A stretch of DNA of 64,000 bases from an uncultured Eubacteriales bacterium (GCA_900315605.1 OMZU01000005.1:1-64000); one strand, 5' to 3'. Positions 27,571 through 34,884 are shown, counted from the first letter of the stretch. The notes: generated from the sequence alone by a model not told the origin. Numbers and translations are program-made.

Positions 27571-29341
27571 CTCCGAATAGCTCGTGTAGCTTCTCCATCA
27601 GACTACGCTCATGGGCTTCAATGCGCTTTGCGATGTCATCGGCAGGTTCCAGCTCCAAATATTCATAAAAGGTCTTTGTAAAAGGTATTTCATATCCGAC
27701 TTTCGTTTTGGAGTTATCGATCCACGCACCGGGACGATACGGAAGTACTTCACGCGCAAAATATGCGTCCACGTCCTCATCCAACGGAATAGTCTCTGTA
27801 TCCCTTTTTGCCTTGTCTGCAATCGGATTTCCTTTTTTAAGAACAGGTTCACCATTTTCATCAAGAACAGGGCTTTCCACGGTGATTTTGTTATACCCAA
27901 ACGCAATGGAATCCATTCGCTTGCTTTTGACTACAATGGTTTTGCCATCGTCAGTTTTCTTTTCGTAAGTTTTACTGTCGTAATCGCCGTAAGCCTCTAT
28001 AATAAGATTGCGACAGGTTTCCGTAATATCCACACGCTTATTGCCGATTGGCTTTCTGCGCTGCTCAAAACAACCGCTGGCATCAATCAGCAGGACGTGT
28101 TCTCGATGAGAATCGGGTTTATCTTTTGTGATAATCCACACATAGGTGGCAATGCCTGTGTTATAAAAGCTGTCGTTCGGCAGCTGAACGATGGCGTCCA
28201 ACCAGTCGTTTTCTATAATATATCTTCTGATTTCGCTCTGCCCGCTGCCCGCGTCTCCCGTAAAGAGCGAAGAACCGTTCTGAATAATAGCCATGCGTCC
28301 GGTATCCTTCAACTTGGAAATACCGTTCAGCATGAAGAGCATCTGACCGTCAGACTTTGCGGGAAGTCCGACGCCGAATCGTCCTGCATCACCTTTTTTA
28401 TGCTCCTTTTCTACGTCCGCAGCTTCACGTTTCCAGTCGATACCGAAGGGGGGATTTGATATGCAGTAATCGAACTCGTACCCCGTAAACTTATCATCAT
28501 TCAAGGTATTGCCAAACTGCATATTATTGGGGTCACCGCCGCGGATGAGCATATCCGCTTTGGCAATACCGAAGGTAAACGGATTAATTTCCTGACCATA
28601 GCAGATAATCTCCGCTTCTGCGTCCAATGCCTTGATTCGTTCTTCCATGCAGGTGAGCATCTGGCTTGTCCCCATAGCCATATCGTAAACTGTCTTGGCG
28701 GGAGCCTCCGGGTCGGAGAAATCCGCCTCCATCGTCAGCATATCGCACATAAGATAAACAATGTCACGGCTGGTGAAATGGGCTCCTGCTTCCTCGTTAT
28801 AGCTCTCGGAAAACCTTTGGACGAGGTTTTCAAATACATAACCCATGTCAATAGCGGAGATTTTGTCGGGACTCATATCCGCATTATCCTCGCAGAAGTC
28901 GCTGATAACCTGATACAGCACTCCGGCGCTGCTCATACGGTCGATTTGATCGAAAAAGCCCATATTCGCCAGTATGTCAATGACGTTATCAGAAAAACCG
29001 TTGATGAATAACTCGAAGTTAACTTTGATGTTTTCCGGGTCGGTCTTCAAACGCTCGAAAGTAAATCGACTCGTATTGTAGAAACGGTATCCTCCGGCTG
29101 CCGCACGAAGAAAACCATCCTTAACGGCAAGGTGCTTTATCTTCTCGTAAGTTTCCAGCACTTTATCATGTGTAGGGAGCAAACAGTCATGGAAGCGCTT
29201 GATGACAGCCATCGGAAGAATGACCAGTCCGTATTCATGGGGCTTGTAGGCACCGAAAAGAGAGTTTGCGACATTCCATATAAGATTCGCTTTCTCCTGA
29301 ATATTGATGCCAACCGCCTTGATTTTTTCGTTAGAGTCCAT
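27554..29341 (-). CDS. hsdM: Type I restriction enzyme methyltransferase subunit
   Basis: 595 aa. N6-adenine methyltransferase of the Hsd complex. N-terminal HsdM_N region (about 10-150). Catalytic motif IV is NPPFGIDW. Motif I is written DMAMGTSQML instead of the textbook DPxCGSG; I believe this is a variant of a Firmicutes subfamily rather than decay, since the rest is intact. The start lies inside the end of the upstream transposase-like gene (11-base overlap), implying coupled translation. Its product with HsdS protects host DNA. Confidence 0.95.
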   Translation of the reverse strand: MDSNEKIKAVGINIQEKANLIWNVANSLFGAYKPHEYGLVILPMAVIKRFHDCLLPTHDKVLETYEKIKHLAVKDGFLRAAAGGYRFYNTSRFTFERLKTDPENIKVNFELFINGFSDNVIDILANMGFFDQIDRMSSAGVLYQVISDFCEDNADMSPDKISAIDMGYVFENLVQRFSESYNEEAGAHFTSRDIVYLMCDMLTMEADFSDPEAPAKTVYDMAMGTSQMLTCMEERIKALDAEAEIICYGQEINPFTFGIAKADMLIRGGDPNNMQFGNTLNDDKFTGYEFDYCISNPPFGIDWKREAADVEKEHKKGDAGRFGVGLPAKSDGQMLFMLNGISKLKDTGRMAIIQNGSSLFTGDAGSGQSEIRRYIIENDWLDAIVQLPNDSFYNTGIATYVWIITKDKPDSHREHVLLIDASGCFEQRRKPIGNKRVDITETCRNLIIEAYGDYDSKTYEKKTDDGKTIVVKSKRMDSIAFGYNKITVESPVLDENGEPVLKKGNPIADKAKRDTETIPLDEDVDAYFAREVLPYRPGAWIDNSKTKVGYEIPFTKTFYEYLELEPADDIAKRIEAHERSLMEKLHELFGGEQDD

Positions 29342-30674
29342 ATTCTCTTGCCTCCTTGATATTCTTGGTTATATCGTTCATATTCTGTGTCAATCTGGTT
29401 GTATGGATACCAAGTCGATATTTGATTCCGTTTTCTTCGATGGTATCATGGTTGATGGTAAGGAAACATCTCGCTCTCAACACATCAAATATGCAGTGGG
29501 GCATTCCTTTGAATGCTTCACATACTGCCTGCAAAGCTGTCGGATAGAAGTCCGGCAGCTTTTCTTCTGTCAAAATATAATCTTCAATTTCTTTGTTGTA
29601 ATAGTTTATCACGTCAGCCGTGGTGTCAAACTCTGGCAGACCATTTGGCAGATCGTGAACCCATTTTTTCAAATCGCTGAATGTCCATTTACCATTCATC
29701 AGTTTCATAAGAGTTTGATGTTGATCGTATGCTGCTTTCAATCTCGGGCGGCTTTCCAGACCGTCCGTAACCTGCCTGCGTTTGTAGTCATCTTGAAGGT
29801 GATTGTTAGGAATAGTCAACACGCCATCCTTAAATTTTACAGGAAAGCGTTTCCCGTCCTTATGGATGATTTCAAGCATAGCATCTCGGGCATAGCGTAA
29901 GATACACTCGTCAGTGACCACCAAATTCGCACTCGGGAACGCAATCGCCGCCGCACTGCGGATGCTGTCAACGGGATCGATATAAACCGTTTCAACAGCG
30001 TTTGAATCCAGCGTTCTCAGGAAGGTCAGTACAGTCTCCTCTGAAGAATCCTCAAGGATATCTATGCAGTACACGCCGTCATCCCGCAAAGCAAAGATAA
30101 TCGGACGTGCCTCGCGAAAAAAGACCGCCTCCATAATACCAAGTTTCTTCGGTGTGCTAACAGGAAGCAATAAAGACTCTCTGTACTGAATCCGCCTGCG
30201 CATAATAGGTCCTATAGAAGCAGTCGATGCCGGAACGCCATAATAGTCGCACACCTTCTTATAAGAAAAGCGGAAAGTTCCTTCAGCAAGCGCATCTGCC
30301 AGACGATTGGTATATCTGCATCCTTTATCTCCGAAATTGATAGGCTCCGGGAACACGCTGTTGCTGCATCCGTCGCAACGAAGATATGTCTGATAAAAGG
30401 TCAGGTCAAAAACTCGAAAGCTCCGTTTTTCACCTTCATCGGTTGGAGCCGTATCCCACAATATATCTTTGAAAGACCTTTTAACGACCTTAGAACATCT
30501 TGTTTTTGTCGAGCCGCAGGCCGGACAAATCAGCTTATCATCCGAGAAGTAACGCTTATGGACAGTATAGTAGTGACTGTCGGTGCTGGATTTAAGTGCA
30601 AGCAAGTCGGCAATGCCGAGGGCATTGGTCATAGGCTTGGACACATCTTTTTCCATGTATCGCTTCTTCCCCAA
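29331..30674 (-). CDS. ISL3-transposase-like protein leading the hsd operon
   Basis: 447 aa from a TTG start with GGGAGG 8 bases upstream. N-terminal zinc finger like zf-ISL3: CPACGSTKTRC near residue 50 and YLRCDGCSNSVFPEPI near 100. Next comes a helix-turn-helix region with FSYKKVCDYYGVPASTAS, then an RNase H-like part. The place where ISL3 transposases have their first Asp reads LGIMEAVFF (Asp to Met). VETVYIDPVDSIRSAA keeps the second Asp. No terminal inverted repeats or target duplication were seen, and the 3' end overlaps hsdM. So it looks like a domesticated, probably inactive transposase acting as a DNA-binding protein; a regulator or targeting subunit is inference. Family assignment is by eye. 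Confidence 0.7.
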   Translation of the reverse strand: MGKKRYMEKDVSKPMTNALGIADLLALKSSTDSHYYTVHKRYFSDDKLICPACGSTKTRCSKVVKRSFKDILWDTAPTDEGEKRSFRVFDLTFYQTYLRCDGCSNSVFPEPINFGDKGCRYTNRLADALAEGTFRFSYKKVCDYYGVPASTASIGPIMRRRIQYRESLLLPVSTPKKLGIMEAVFFREARPIIFALRDDGVYCIDILEDSSEETVLTFLRTLDSNAVETVYIDPVDSIRSAAAIAFPSANLVVTDECILRYARDAMLEIIHKDGKRFPVKFKDGVLTIPNNHLQDDYKRRQVTDGLESRPRLKAAYDQHQTLMKLMNGKWTFSDLKKWVHDLPNGLPEFDTTADVINYYNKEIEDYILTEEKLPDFYPTALQAVCEAFKGMPHCIFDVLRARCFLTINHDTIEENGIKYRLGIHTTRLTQNMNDITKNIKEAREYGL

Positions 30675-30680
30675 TGCGCA

Positions 30681-30733
30681 CTCCTCCCATTTTCAATATA
30701 CTTAATTATACCACCAAAAACTGAACAAGTCAA
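30681..30733 (-). promoter_or_regulatory. Defence operon promoter and ribosome binding site
   Basis: On the minus strand TTGACT (30733-30728), exact 17-base spacer, TATAAT (30710-30705), then GGGAGGAG (30688-30681) 8 bases before TTG 30674. A strong sigma-70 promoter. It is divergent from the plus-strand promoter at 30777-30804. Confidence 0.88.
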
Positions 30734-30776
30734 TTATTTATTTACATTTTGCCACCATAATACGAATAAGAAGATT

Positions 30777-30804
30777 TTGGTTATTATGTTACTTCTGCTA
30801 TAAT
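30777..30804 (+). promoter_or_regulatory. Promoter with extended -10
   Basis: TTGGTT, 16-base spacer, TGCTATAAT (TATAAT at 30799-30804). Just downstream lies the palindrome GACCAcTTGGTC (30820-30831), a possible operator. A 13-codon ORF (ATG 30811, stop TAG 30850-30852) lies in its leader. Confidence 0.7.
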
Positions 30805-30848
30805 GGGAGCATGAGAAAAGACCACTTGGTCAGAAGGGAGGATTCACT

Positions 30849-31070
30849 ATAGACGAAGGCTTTAGAGAGATTAGAAATAGTGATAATCGACTGCTCTGTA
30901 AGGCAAACGACAGCACGGGCGAAGTTGAGACTCAGGGACCGCACCGCTCTTCCTACATTTTTAGCATTCCCATCGGGGGCACATTCACAGTTGTTCGGGA
31001 TAATCTCAAGTCGCTGGTAACAAGAACCGCCACAGCGTTTACCGTGGCAGATTACACTCTCGCCGCCTGA
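30849..31070 (+). CDS. Small ORF with ATA at the start position
   Basis: Reads IDEGFREIRNSDNRLLCKAN... for 73 codons to TGA. Later segments are YIFSIPIGGTFTVVRDN and LVTRTATAFTVADY, typical of small proteins of Clostridia mobile elements. GGGAGG (30836-30841) stands 7 bases before the codon where a start is expected, but that codon is ATA, and no ATG, GTG or TTG occurs in this frame between the upstream stop and the conserved part. Either an ATG was mutated to ATA (silenced gene), or the rare codon is used. Function unknown. Confidence 0.5.
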   Translation: MDEGFREIRNSDNRLLCKANDSTGEVETQGPHRSSYIFSIPIGGTFTVVRDNLKSLVTRTATAFTVADYTLAA

Positions 31071-31110
31071 CGCGGCAATGAAAATCAAATAGGCGAATCC
31101 GCAGAGCTGC

Positions 31111-31172
31111 AAGACGGCCTGGATTTAGTTCAAAACCCGTTATGGGTGAACTATATCCAAGCCGTCTTTTTC
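31111..31172 (+). terminator. Long-stem terminator
   Basis: AAGACGGC-TGGAT-TAGTTCA pairs with TGAACTA-ATCCA-GCCGTCTT (two mismatches) around an inner ACCC/GGGT, followed by TTTTCTCT. It ends the small-ORF transcript. Confidence 0.85.
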
Positions 31173-31188
31173 TCTACGGATCAGAAAC

Positions 31189-31223
31189 GGCTCCTGCGGA
31201 TTCAAATGAATCTGAAAGGAGCC
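31189..31223 (+). promoter_or_regulatory. Hairpin enclosing the ribosome binding site of sigma-like gene 1
   Basis: GGCTCC (31189-31194) pairs with GGAGCC (31218-31223), with an inner GATTC/GAATC stem. The AAAGGAG used by ATG 31228 lies in the 3' arm, so the fold would hide it. Confidence 0.6.
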
Positions 31224-31227
31224 AATT

Positions 31228-31629
31228 ATGAAAATTACATACGCATTTAACAACGGAGAAATCAAGGAGGTCGAGGTTTCGGAGGAAATCGGTGCCGTGA
31301 TTGAAGAGTCCCGCCGCAAGGAAGCGGCTCTCGCCAAAAAGGAACAGCGCCACTGCTATTCTCTGGACGCCGTCACATACGAGGGATTGGAGTACGGAGA
31401 GCCTGATTTTACCGCATCAATGTGTGACGGCAGTGAAGAGCGCAGTGCGCATATCAGAGATGCGTTCTCGCACCTCACTGAAACACAGCGGCGCCGCATC
31501 CTTATGCTTGCTGCAGGAATGTCGATAAGAGAGATTGCCGCTCGCGAAAATACACATCACCGTGCGGTTGAAGACTCTATCCAACAGGGCAGAAAAAAAT
31601 TTTTAAAACATTATAAACAACCCCATTAA
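31228..31629 (+). CDS. Sigma-70 region-4-like protein, copy 1
   Basis: 133 aa. N-terminal part FNNGEIKEVEVSEEIGAVI, then an acidic middle, then a C-terminal helix-turn-helix like sigma-70 region 4: LTETQRRRILMLAAGMSIREIAARENTHHRAVEDSI. Such proteins act in Clostridia phages and elements as late or accessory sigma-like regulators. It is about 93% identical in DNA over the compared stretch to the gene at 34495; the two start about 3.27 kb apart in the same direction. The C-terminal tail differs (FLKHYKQPH). Probably a duplicate or the left part of another element. Confidence 0.8.
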   Translation: MKITYAFNNGEIKEVEVSEEIGAVIEESRRKEAALAKKEQRHCYSLDAVTYEGLEYGEPDFTASMCDGSEERSAHIRDAFSHLTETQRRRILMLAAGMSIREIAARENTHHRAVEDSIQQGRKKFLKHYKQPH

Positions 31630-31673
31630 TGTATCTTGCTTTTTTTCACTAAACAAAGCAAACATAAGAATAC

Positions 31674-31711
31674 AAAAAACGTGTAAGCGGTGATCTCTCA
31701 TTACTTACACG
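31674..31711 (-). terminator. Terminator of the XRE gene
   Basis: CGTGTAAG / CTTACACG stem with a 16-base loop. On the minus strand it is followed by TTTTTT (plus A-run 31674-31679), 7 bases beyond the XRE stop. Confidence 0.8.
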
Positions 31712-31717
31712 TTTGCT

Positions 31718-31960
31718 TTACTTTATTTCCTGTTCAGTATCATCAAACAACGGACAGTCGAAAAACTGTCGAACGGTTATTTCCAGCCCGTCGCATATTT
31801 TTTTGATGGAAACGACACCGGGGTTCTGACTTTTGGTGTTCAGCATACTGTATATGGTTGACGGGGCTACTCCTGAGATATTTGCAAGGGCATTGACTGC
31901 GATGTTTCTTTCGGCACAGAGGTCGATTATTCTCTGCGCCACAGCTTCTTTTGTTGTCAT
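31718..31960 (-). CDS. XRE/Cro-type repressor
   Basis: 80 aa. Single helix-turn-helix domain (about 8-67): IAVNALANISGVAPSTIYSMLNTK, then NPGVVSIKKICDGLEITVRQFFD, a short Cro/C1-like regulator. Divergent from the SLOG gene, with about 59 bases between the two starts, so it probably controls that intergenic region. It could be the remaining repressor of an element. DNA site unknown. Confidence 0.88.
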   Translation of the reverse strand: MTTKEAVAQRIIDLCAERNIAVNALANISGVAPSTIYSMLNTKSQNPGVVSIKKICDGLEITVRQFFDCPLFDDTEQEIK

Positions 31961-31982
31961 AATCGCATTTCCAAAAGAAGTG

Positions 31983-31991
31983 TGCTATAAT
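31983..31991 (+). promoter_or_regulatory. Extended -10 for the SLOG gene
   Basis: TGCTATAAT, the same extended -10 string as at 30796-30804. The -35 is weak. It lies between the divergent XRE and SLOG genes. Confidence 0.55.
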
Positions 31992-32019
31992 TGCGATATA
32001 TCCCACAAAGGAGATTATT

Positions 32020-32499
32020 ATGCTTCCATTATACACGGTGTGTTTCTTTAGTCACCGCAGGATTGATGATATTATTTCTGTTGAAACCTCGGTTGAAAAT
32101 GTTATAGATCAAGTACTCCGTCAACATGAATATGTCGAGTTCCTTGTCGGATGCGACGGGGATTTTGACCGGATCGTATCCTCGGCTGTTCTGCGATACA
32201 AAAAGAGAACCGATGCCGGAAATTGCTCTCTCACTTGGGTTATGCCGTATATGAAATCGGAGTATATACATAACCGGGAAAACTACGACAGCTATTATGA
32301 TTCGATCGAGGTTTGTGAACAATCCGCTTTGGCTCACCCGAAATCTGCTATACAAATCCGCAACCGGGCTATTGTTGACCGTTCCGATCTGTGTGTTTTT
32401 TATGTTTGCAAAAAACATGGCGGCGCCTATCAGACGATGAAATATGCCGCGAACCAAGACAAAGATATAGTCAATTTGTATGATGACAGTTTTGTCTGA
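32020..32499 (+). CDS. SLOG-superfamily protein (DUF1273-like)
   Basis: 159 aa. Begins with YTVCFFSHRRI, has the Rossmann-like turn FLVGCDGDFDRIVSSAV, WVMPY, and near the end DLCVFYVCKKHGGAYQTMKYA. This pattern fits the SLOG/DUF1273 group of nucleotide-sensing proteins common in Clostridia mobile elements. The ligand is unknown. AAAGGAG precedes the ATG. Divergent from the XRE regulator. Confidence 0.72.
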   Translation: MLPLYTVCFFSHRRIDDIISVETSVENVIDQVLRQHEYVEFLVGCDGDFDRIVSSAVLRYKKRTDAGNCSLTWVMPYMKSEYIHNRENYDSYYDSIEVCEQSALAHPKSAIQIRNRAIVDRSDLCVFYVCKKHGGAYQTMKYAANQDKDIVNLYDDSFV

Positions 32500-32569
32500 A
32501 CTATGTCTTGAATGTTGCTGGATATATTAAGGCTATTATGGTAAGGTACTTGTCAAAGGAGTTGGAATT

Positions 32570-32866
32570 ATGAGTTTATTTGATGATCTTTACTACGGAA
32601 ATATAAATATAAGTGAGCGCGATGTTGCAGACGGCTCTGACGAAAAAGCGGCTCTTGAAGCTGCTGTTGCTGCCGAGAACGCGCTTTCTGAGCAGTTGCC
32701 CAATAACCTGAAACCATTGCTGACTGCTTTGGTTTCTGCTCACGATGTCCTGCTTGACGCAACGAGCCGCAGTGTTTTTGAAATCGGATTCAAATACGGT
32801 ATGCGGTTCGCGGTCGCAGGACTATCGGATGATAAAAACGGGGTTGACAACTCCGAGGACGAATAA
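32570..32866 (+). CDS. DUF6809-like small protein
   Basis: 98 aa, helical, acidic tail. FDDLYYGNINISERD at the N-terminus and VFEIGFKYGMRFAVAGL near the end match the DUF6809 pattern found in phages and elements of Clostridia. AAAGGAG precedes the ATG. Function unknown. Confidence 0.7.
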   Translation: MSLFDDLYYGNINISERDVADGSDEKAALEAAVAAENALSEQLPNNLKPLLTALVSAHDVLLDATSRSVFEIGFKYGMRFAVAGLSDDKNGVDNSEDE

Positions 32867-32920
32867 TATAATAAAACCAACCTATAAAGAGTACGCAAGA
32901 GACAAGCTCGTTGACCGTAC

Positions 32921-32946
32921 ACCAACCTGCCCGCGGGCAAGGTGGT
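32921..32946. other. Palindrome TGCCCGCGGGCA with flanking stem
   Basis: ACC-AACC-TGCCCGCGGGCA-AGGT-GGT. A strong inverted repeat between two small genes; a possible operator or hairpin. Confidence 0.5.
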
Positions 32947-32984
32947 AATGCTTGAACGATGGGTGTGCTGAATATTGACCGGTA

Positions 32985-33011
32985 ACGCTCATCATAACGA
33001 TGGGCGTTTTT
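32985..33011 (+). terminator. Rho-independent terminator
   Basis: ACGCTCATC-ataac-GATGGGCGT followed by TTTTC. It ends the SLOG-DUF6809 transcript. Confidence 0.85.
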
Positions 33012-33058
33012 CTTATGTCCTCTTTATGGGAAATATTATCTTTCAGGAGGGCATTTAT

Positions 33059-33352
33059 ATGTCAAAAACAATCAGAGAACTGAGCAAAACGAATGGTCGC
33101 GTTTACGTTTATCTTCGCACGCCGGAACTCGGAGAGCGATTTCTCCGACAAGCCGAGCAGGAAGGCTTCACATTTTGTGACGGTGCCAAACCGACCGCAA
33201 GGCCGGCTGCCGATGTGATGGCGATCAACCATGACGGAACAATCAATTATGTCGGCACAAACGGCAGAATCGTGTATGGCAGCGGAGCTACCCACATAGG
33301 AGATAAAAAACTGAATCGTATTGATTACGAATTGCATCTCCAACGAGAATAA
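33059..33352 (+). CDS. Hypothetical protein
   Basis: 97 aa from ATG 33059 (AGGAGGG 8 bases upstream; the longer upstream frame has no such site). Contains VYVYLRTPELGERFLRQAEQEGF, DVMAINHDGTINYVGTNGRIVYG, a small alpha/beta protein of the type carried on Clostridia elements. I do not recognise a named family. It lies between a terminator and a new promoter, so it is probably transcribed alone. Confidence 0.65.
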   Translation: MSKTIRELSKTNGRVYVYLRTPELGERFLRQAEQEGFTFCDGAKPTARPAADVMAINHDGTINYVGTNGRIVYGSGATHIGDKKLNRIDYELHLQRE

Positions 33353-33403
33353 ATCTTCTCGGGAATAAAAGTTACAATTTTTAATGGTTTTGTAATTTTT
33401 CTC

Positions 33404-33432
33404 TTGACAAATCCAAATTTTTACAATAAAAT
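33404..33432 (+). promoter_or_regulatory. Strong sigma-70 promoter
   Basis: TTGACA (33404-33409), exact 17-base spacer, TAAAAT (33427-33432). It drives the zinc-ribbon gene through a leader of about 200 bases (33440-33649) in which I see no other gene. Confidence 0.8.
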
Positions 33433-33649
33433 ATTAAGTAGCGTATAGAACATCAGTTCGATAGCACAATTGAATAGAAACGAATGAAATGAAGTTTTTA
33501 AGCCAGAGGAAGCAGATACAAGAGTGATTGAATAAGCGACAAATCAAACCCACCCGGTGGAGCGGTATCTCATCCAAAAAGCTGAGAACGTATCCTCCGG
33601 TTTCTTTTCGGAGATTTATTTGTCTGCAGTGACAGAAAGGATGGTTGAA

Positions 33650-33841
33650 ATGATAGGAAGAAGAATAATTACCTGCACACAATGCGGAAGAACCTTAGCT
33701 AAATTGTGCGATGGTTCAGAGGGCGAAATAACTTGCCCGAAATGCAAGGAAGAGTACGCATTCGAGATAAAAGAGAACACTGTTGTACTCAAGGCAGTCA
33801 AGCAAAAAAACACCACCAATAATTGTTACAGAGTCGGATAA
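33650..33841 (+). CDS. Com-like zinc-ribbon protein
   Basis: 63 aa from ATG 33650 (GAAAGG 9 bases upstream); ATG 33641 is possible but touches that site. Two CxxC knuckles, CTQCGRTLAKLCDG and ITCPKCKEEYAF, resemble Com of phage Mu, a zinc-ribbon translational activator that opens the start region of mom, a DNA modification gene. The C-terminus is basic. Its target here is unknown. Confidence 0.65.
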   Translation: MIGRRIITCTQCGRTLAKLCDGSEGEITCPKCKEEYAFEIKENTVVLKAVKQKNTTNNCYRVG

Positions 33842-33965
33842 CCGTTCCCACAACCGAATATCGTCGGAGCCATCCTTGGAAATGTATTTGGCGTAGTACC
33901 ATCAGGATTTCAGTGCTTCCGATAAGTGTTTATTGAAGAGCTGAATTTGGCACCGAATCATTAGG

Positions 33966-34024
33966 AGCCCCGTAAACAGTATCCTTACTTTCTTTAGTAG
34001 GGTCTGTTTGCGGGGCTTTTTTTA
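33966..34024 (+). terminator. Rho-independent terminator
   Basis: AGCCCCG-t-AAACAG ... CTGTTT-G-CGGGGCT followed by TTTTTTTT. Confidence 0.92.
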
Positions 34025-34073
34025 TTTTGCCTGAAAAACCTTAAAAAAACAGGATTTCGTGTCCTAACTATTA

Positions 34074-34263
34074 GAAAGGAAAAATTTTTGAACCTTTTTT
34101 GAAAACAGCCCCCCATAATGCCGATTTTGATTCCGTATAGTGAAGGGTCATTGTTTTCAGAGAACTACCCCCACAAAACACGCTGCTTTTCTCCTTATTG
34201 TGGAATAGGAAATTTTTTTGAAAAACACCCCGACAAAACGGCGTTTATTATTCCGTATAGTGA
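34074..34263 (+). repeat. Two relics of sigma-like gene 3' ends
   Basis: Copy A (34074-34143) reads AGAAAGGAAAAATTTTTG..TTTTTTGA, i.e. a KFLNLF-stop tail. Copy B (34206-34263) reads AGGAAATTTTTTTGA. Both end in ATTCCGTATAGTGA, exactly 120 bases apart. The intact gene at 34495 ends with a KFMKFF-stop tail followed by GTCCGTAAGGTGAAAGG, a similar block. Confidence 0.65.
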
Positions 34264-34269
34264 GAGAAC

Positions 34270-34451
34270 AAAATAATCAACCACACCCGCTTGGGTGATA
34301 AAAAAATAATATCGAAGTCTGAGTGCGCATCAAGACAGGATATTGATATCGCTACATACGCTGATGATTCAGCCGGAGTAGCGTAATCGGTACCCTTTAC
34401 CTTGTTGCGCTCTTTTTGTGTATAGGTCGGTGCCGATTGGTTCCGACCTAT
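34270..34451 (+). other. Prophage early leader with hairpin 34422-34451
   Basis: A non-coding stretch before the second sigma-like gene. ATAGGTCGG (34422-34430) pairs with CCGACCTAT (34443-34451). I see no ORF with a ribosome binding site in 33842-34494. Confidence 0.55.
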
Positions 34452-34456
34452 CTTTA

Positions 34457-34490
34457 TGTCCTGTCCTGACTGCCCTCAGCGGAAAGGACA
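34457..34490 (+). promoter_or_regulatory. Alternative stems over the ribosome binding site of sigma-like gene 2
   Basis: TGTCCTGTCCT (34457-34467) offers two overlapping partners for AGGACA (34485-34490), which contains the ribosome binding site of ATG 34495. Confidence 0.5.
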
Positions 34491-34494
34491 AGCC

Positions 34495-34884
34495 ATGAAA
34501 ATCAAATACTCATTTAACAATGGAGAAATCAAGGAGGTCGAGGTTTCGGAGGAAATCGGTGCCGTGATTGAAGAATCCCGCCGCAAGGAAGCGGCACTCG
34601 CCAAAAAGGAGCAGCGCCACTGCTATTCCCTTGACGCTGTCACCTACGAGGGAGTGGAGTACGGAGAGCCTGATTTTGCCGAATCACTGTTTGACGGCAG
34701 CGAAGAGCGCAGCGCTCATATCAGAGATGCGTTCTCGCACCTTACCGAAACACAGCAGCGCCGCATTCTTATGCTTGCTGCCGGAATGTCGATAAGAGAG
34801 ATCGCCGCTCGCGAAAATACACATCACCGTGCGGTTGAAGACTCTATCCAACAGGGCAGAAAAAAATTTATGAAGTTTTTTTGA
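34495..34884 (+). CDS. Sigma-70 region-4-like protein, copy 2
   Basis: 129 aa from ATG 34495, after GGAAAGGA. Same plan as the gene at 31228: FNNGEIKEVEVSEEIGAVI, acidic middle (EYGEPDFAESLFDGSEE), C-terminal helix-turn-helix LTETQQRRILMLAAGMSIREIA. Differences cluster in the middle and the tail. It heads the prophage early genes and may act as an accessory sigma-like activator. Its 3' end resembles the two relics just upstream, so this locus has been duplicated repeatedly. Confidence 0.82.
   Translation: MKIKYSFNNGEIKEVEVSEEIGAVIEESRRKEAALAKKEQRHCYSLDAVTYEGVEYGEPDFAESLFDGSEERSAHIRDAFSHLTETQQRRILMLAAGMSIREIAARENTHHRAVEDSIQQGRKKFMKFF

Noticed and set aside
28640..28720. Inactive HsdM because motif I reads DMAMGTSQ
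   Set aside because: The rest of the protein and NPPF are intact and I believe this variant is shared by a Firmicutes HsdM subgroup, so decay is not the simplest reading.
29331..30674. Intact ISL3 insertion sequence
   Set aside because: No terminal inverted repeats or target duplication seen, the gene overlaps hsdM, shares the operon promoter, and the first catalytic Asp seems lost.
30811..30852. 13-codon ORF joined to the ATA-start frame by programmed -1 frameshift
   Set aside because: No slippery heptamer occurs near its end, and GGGAGG is ideally placed for direct initiation at the ATA codon.
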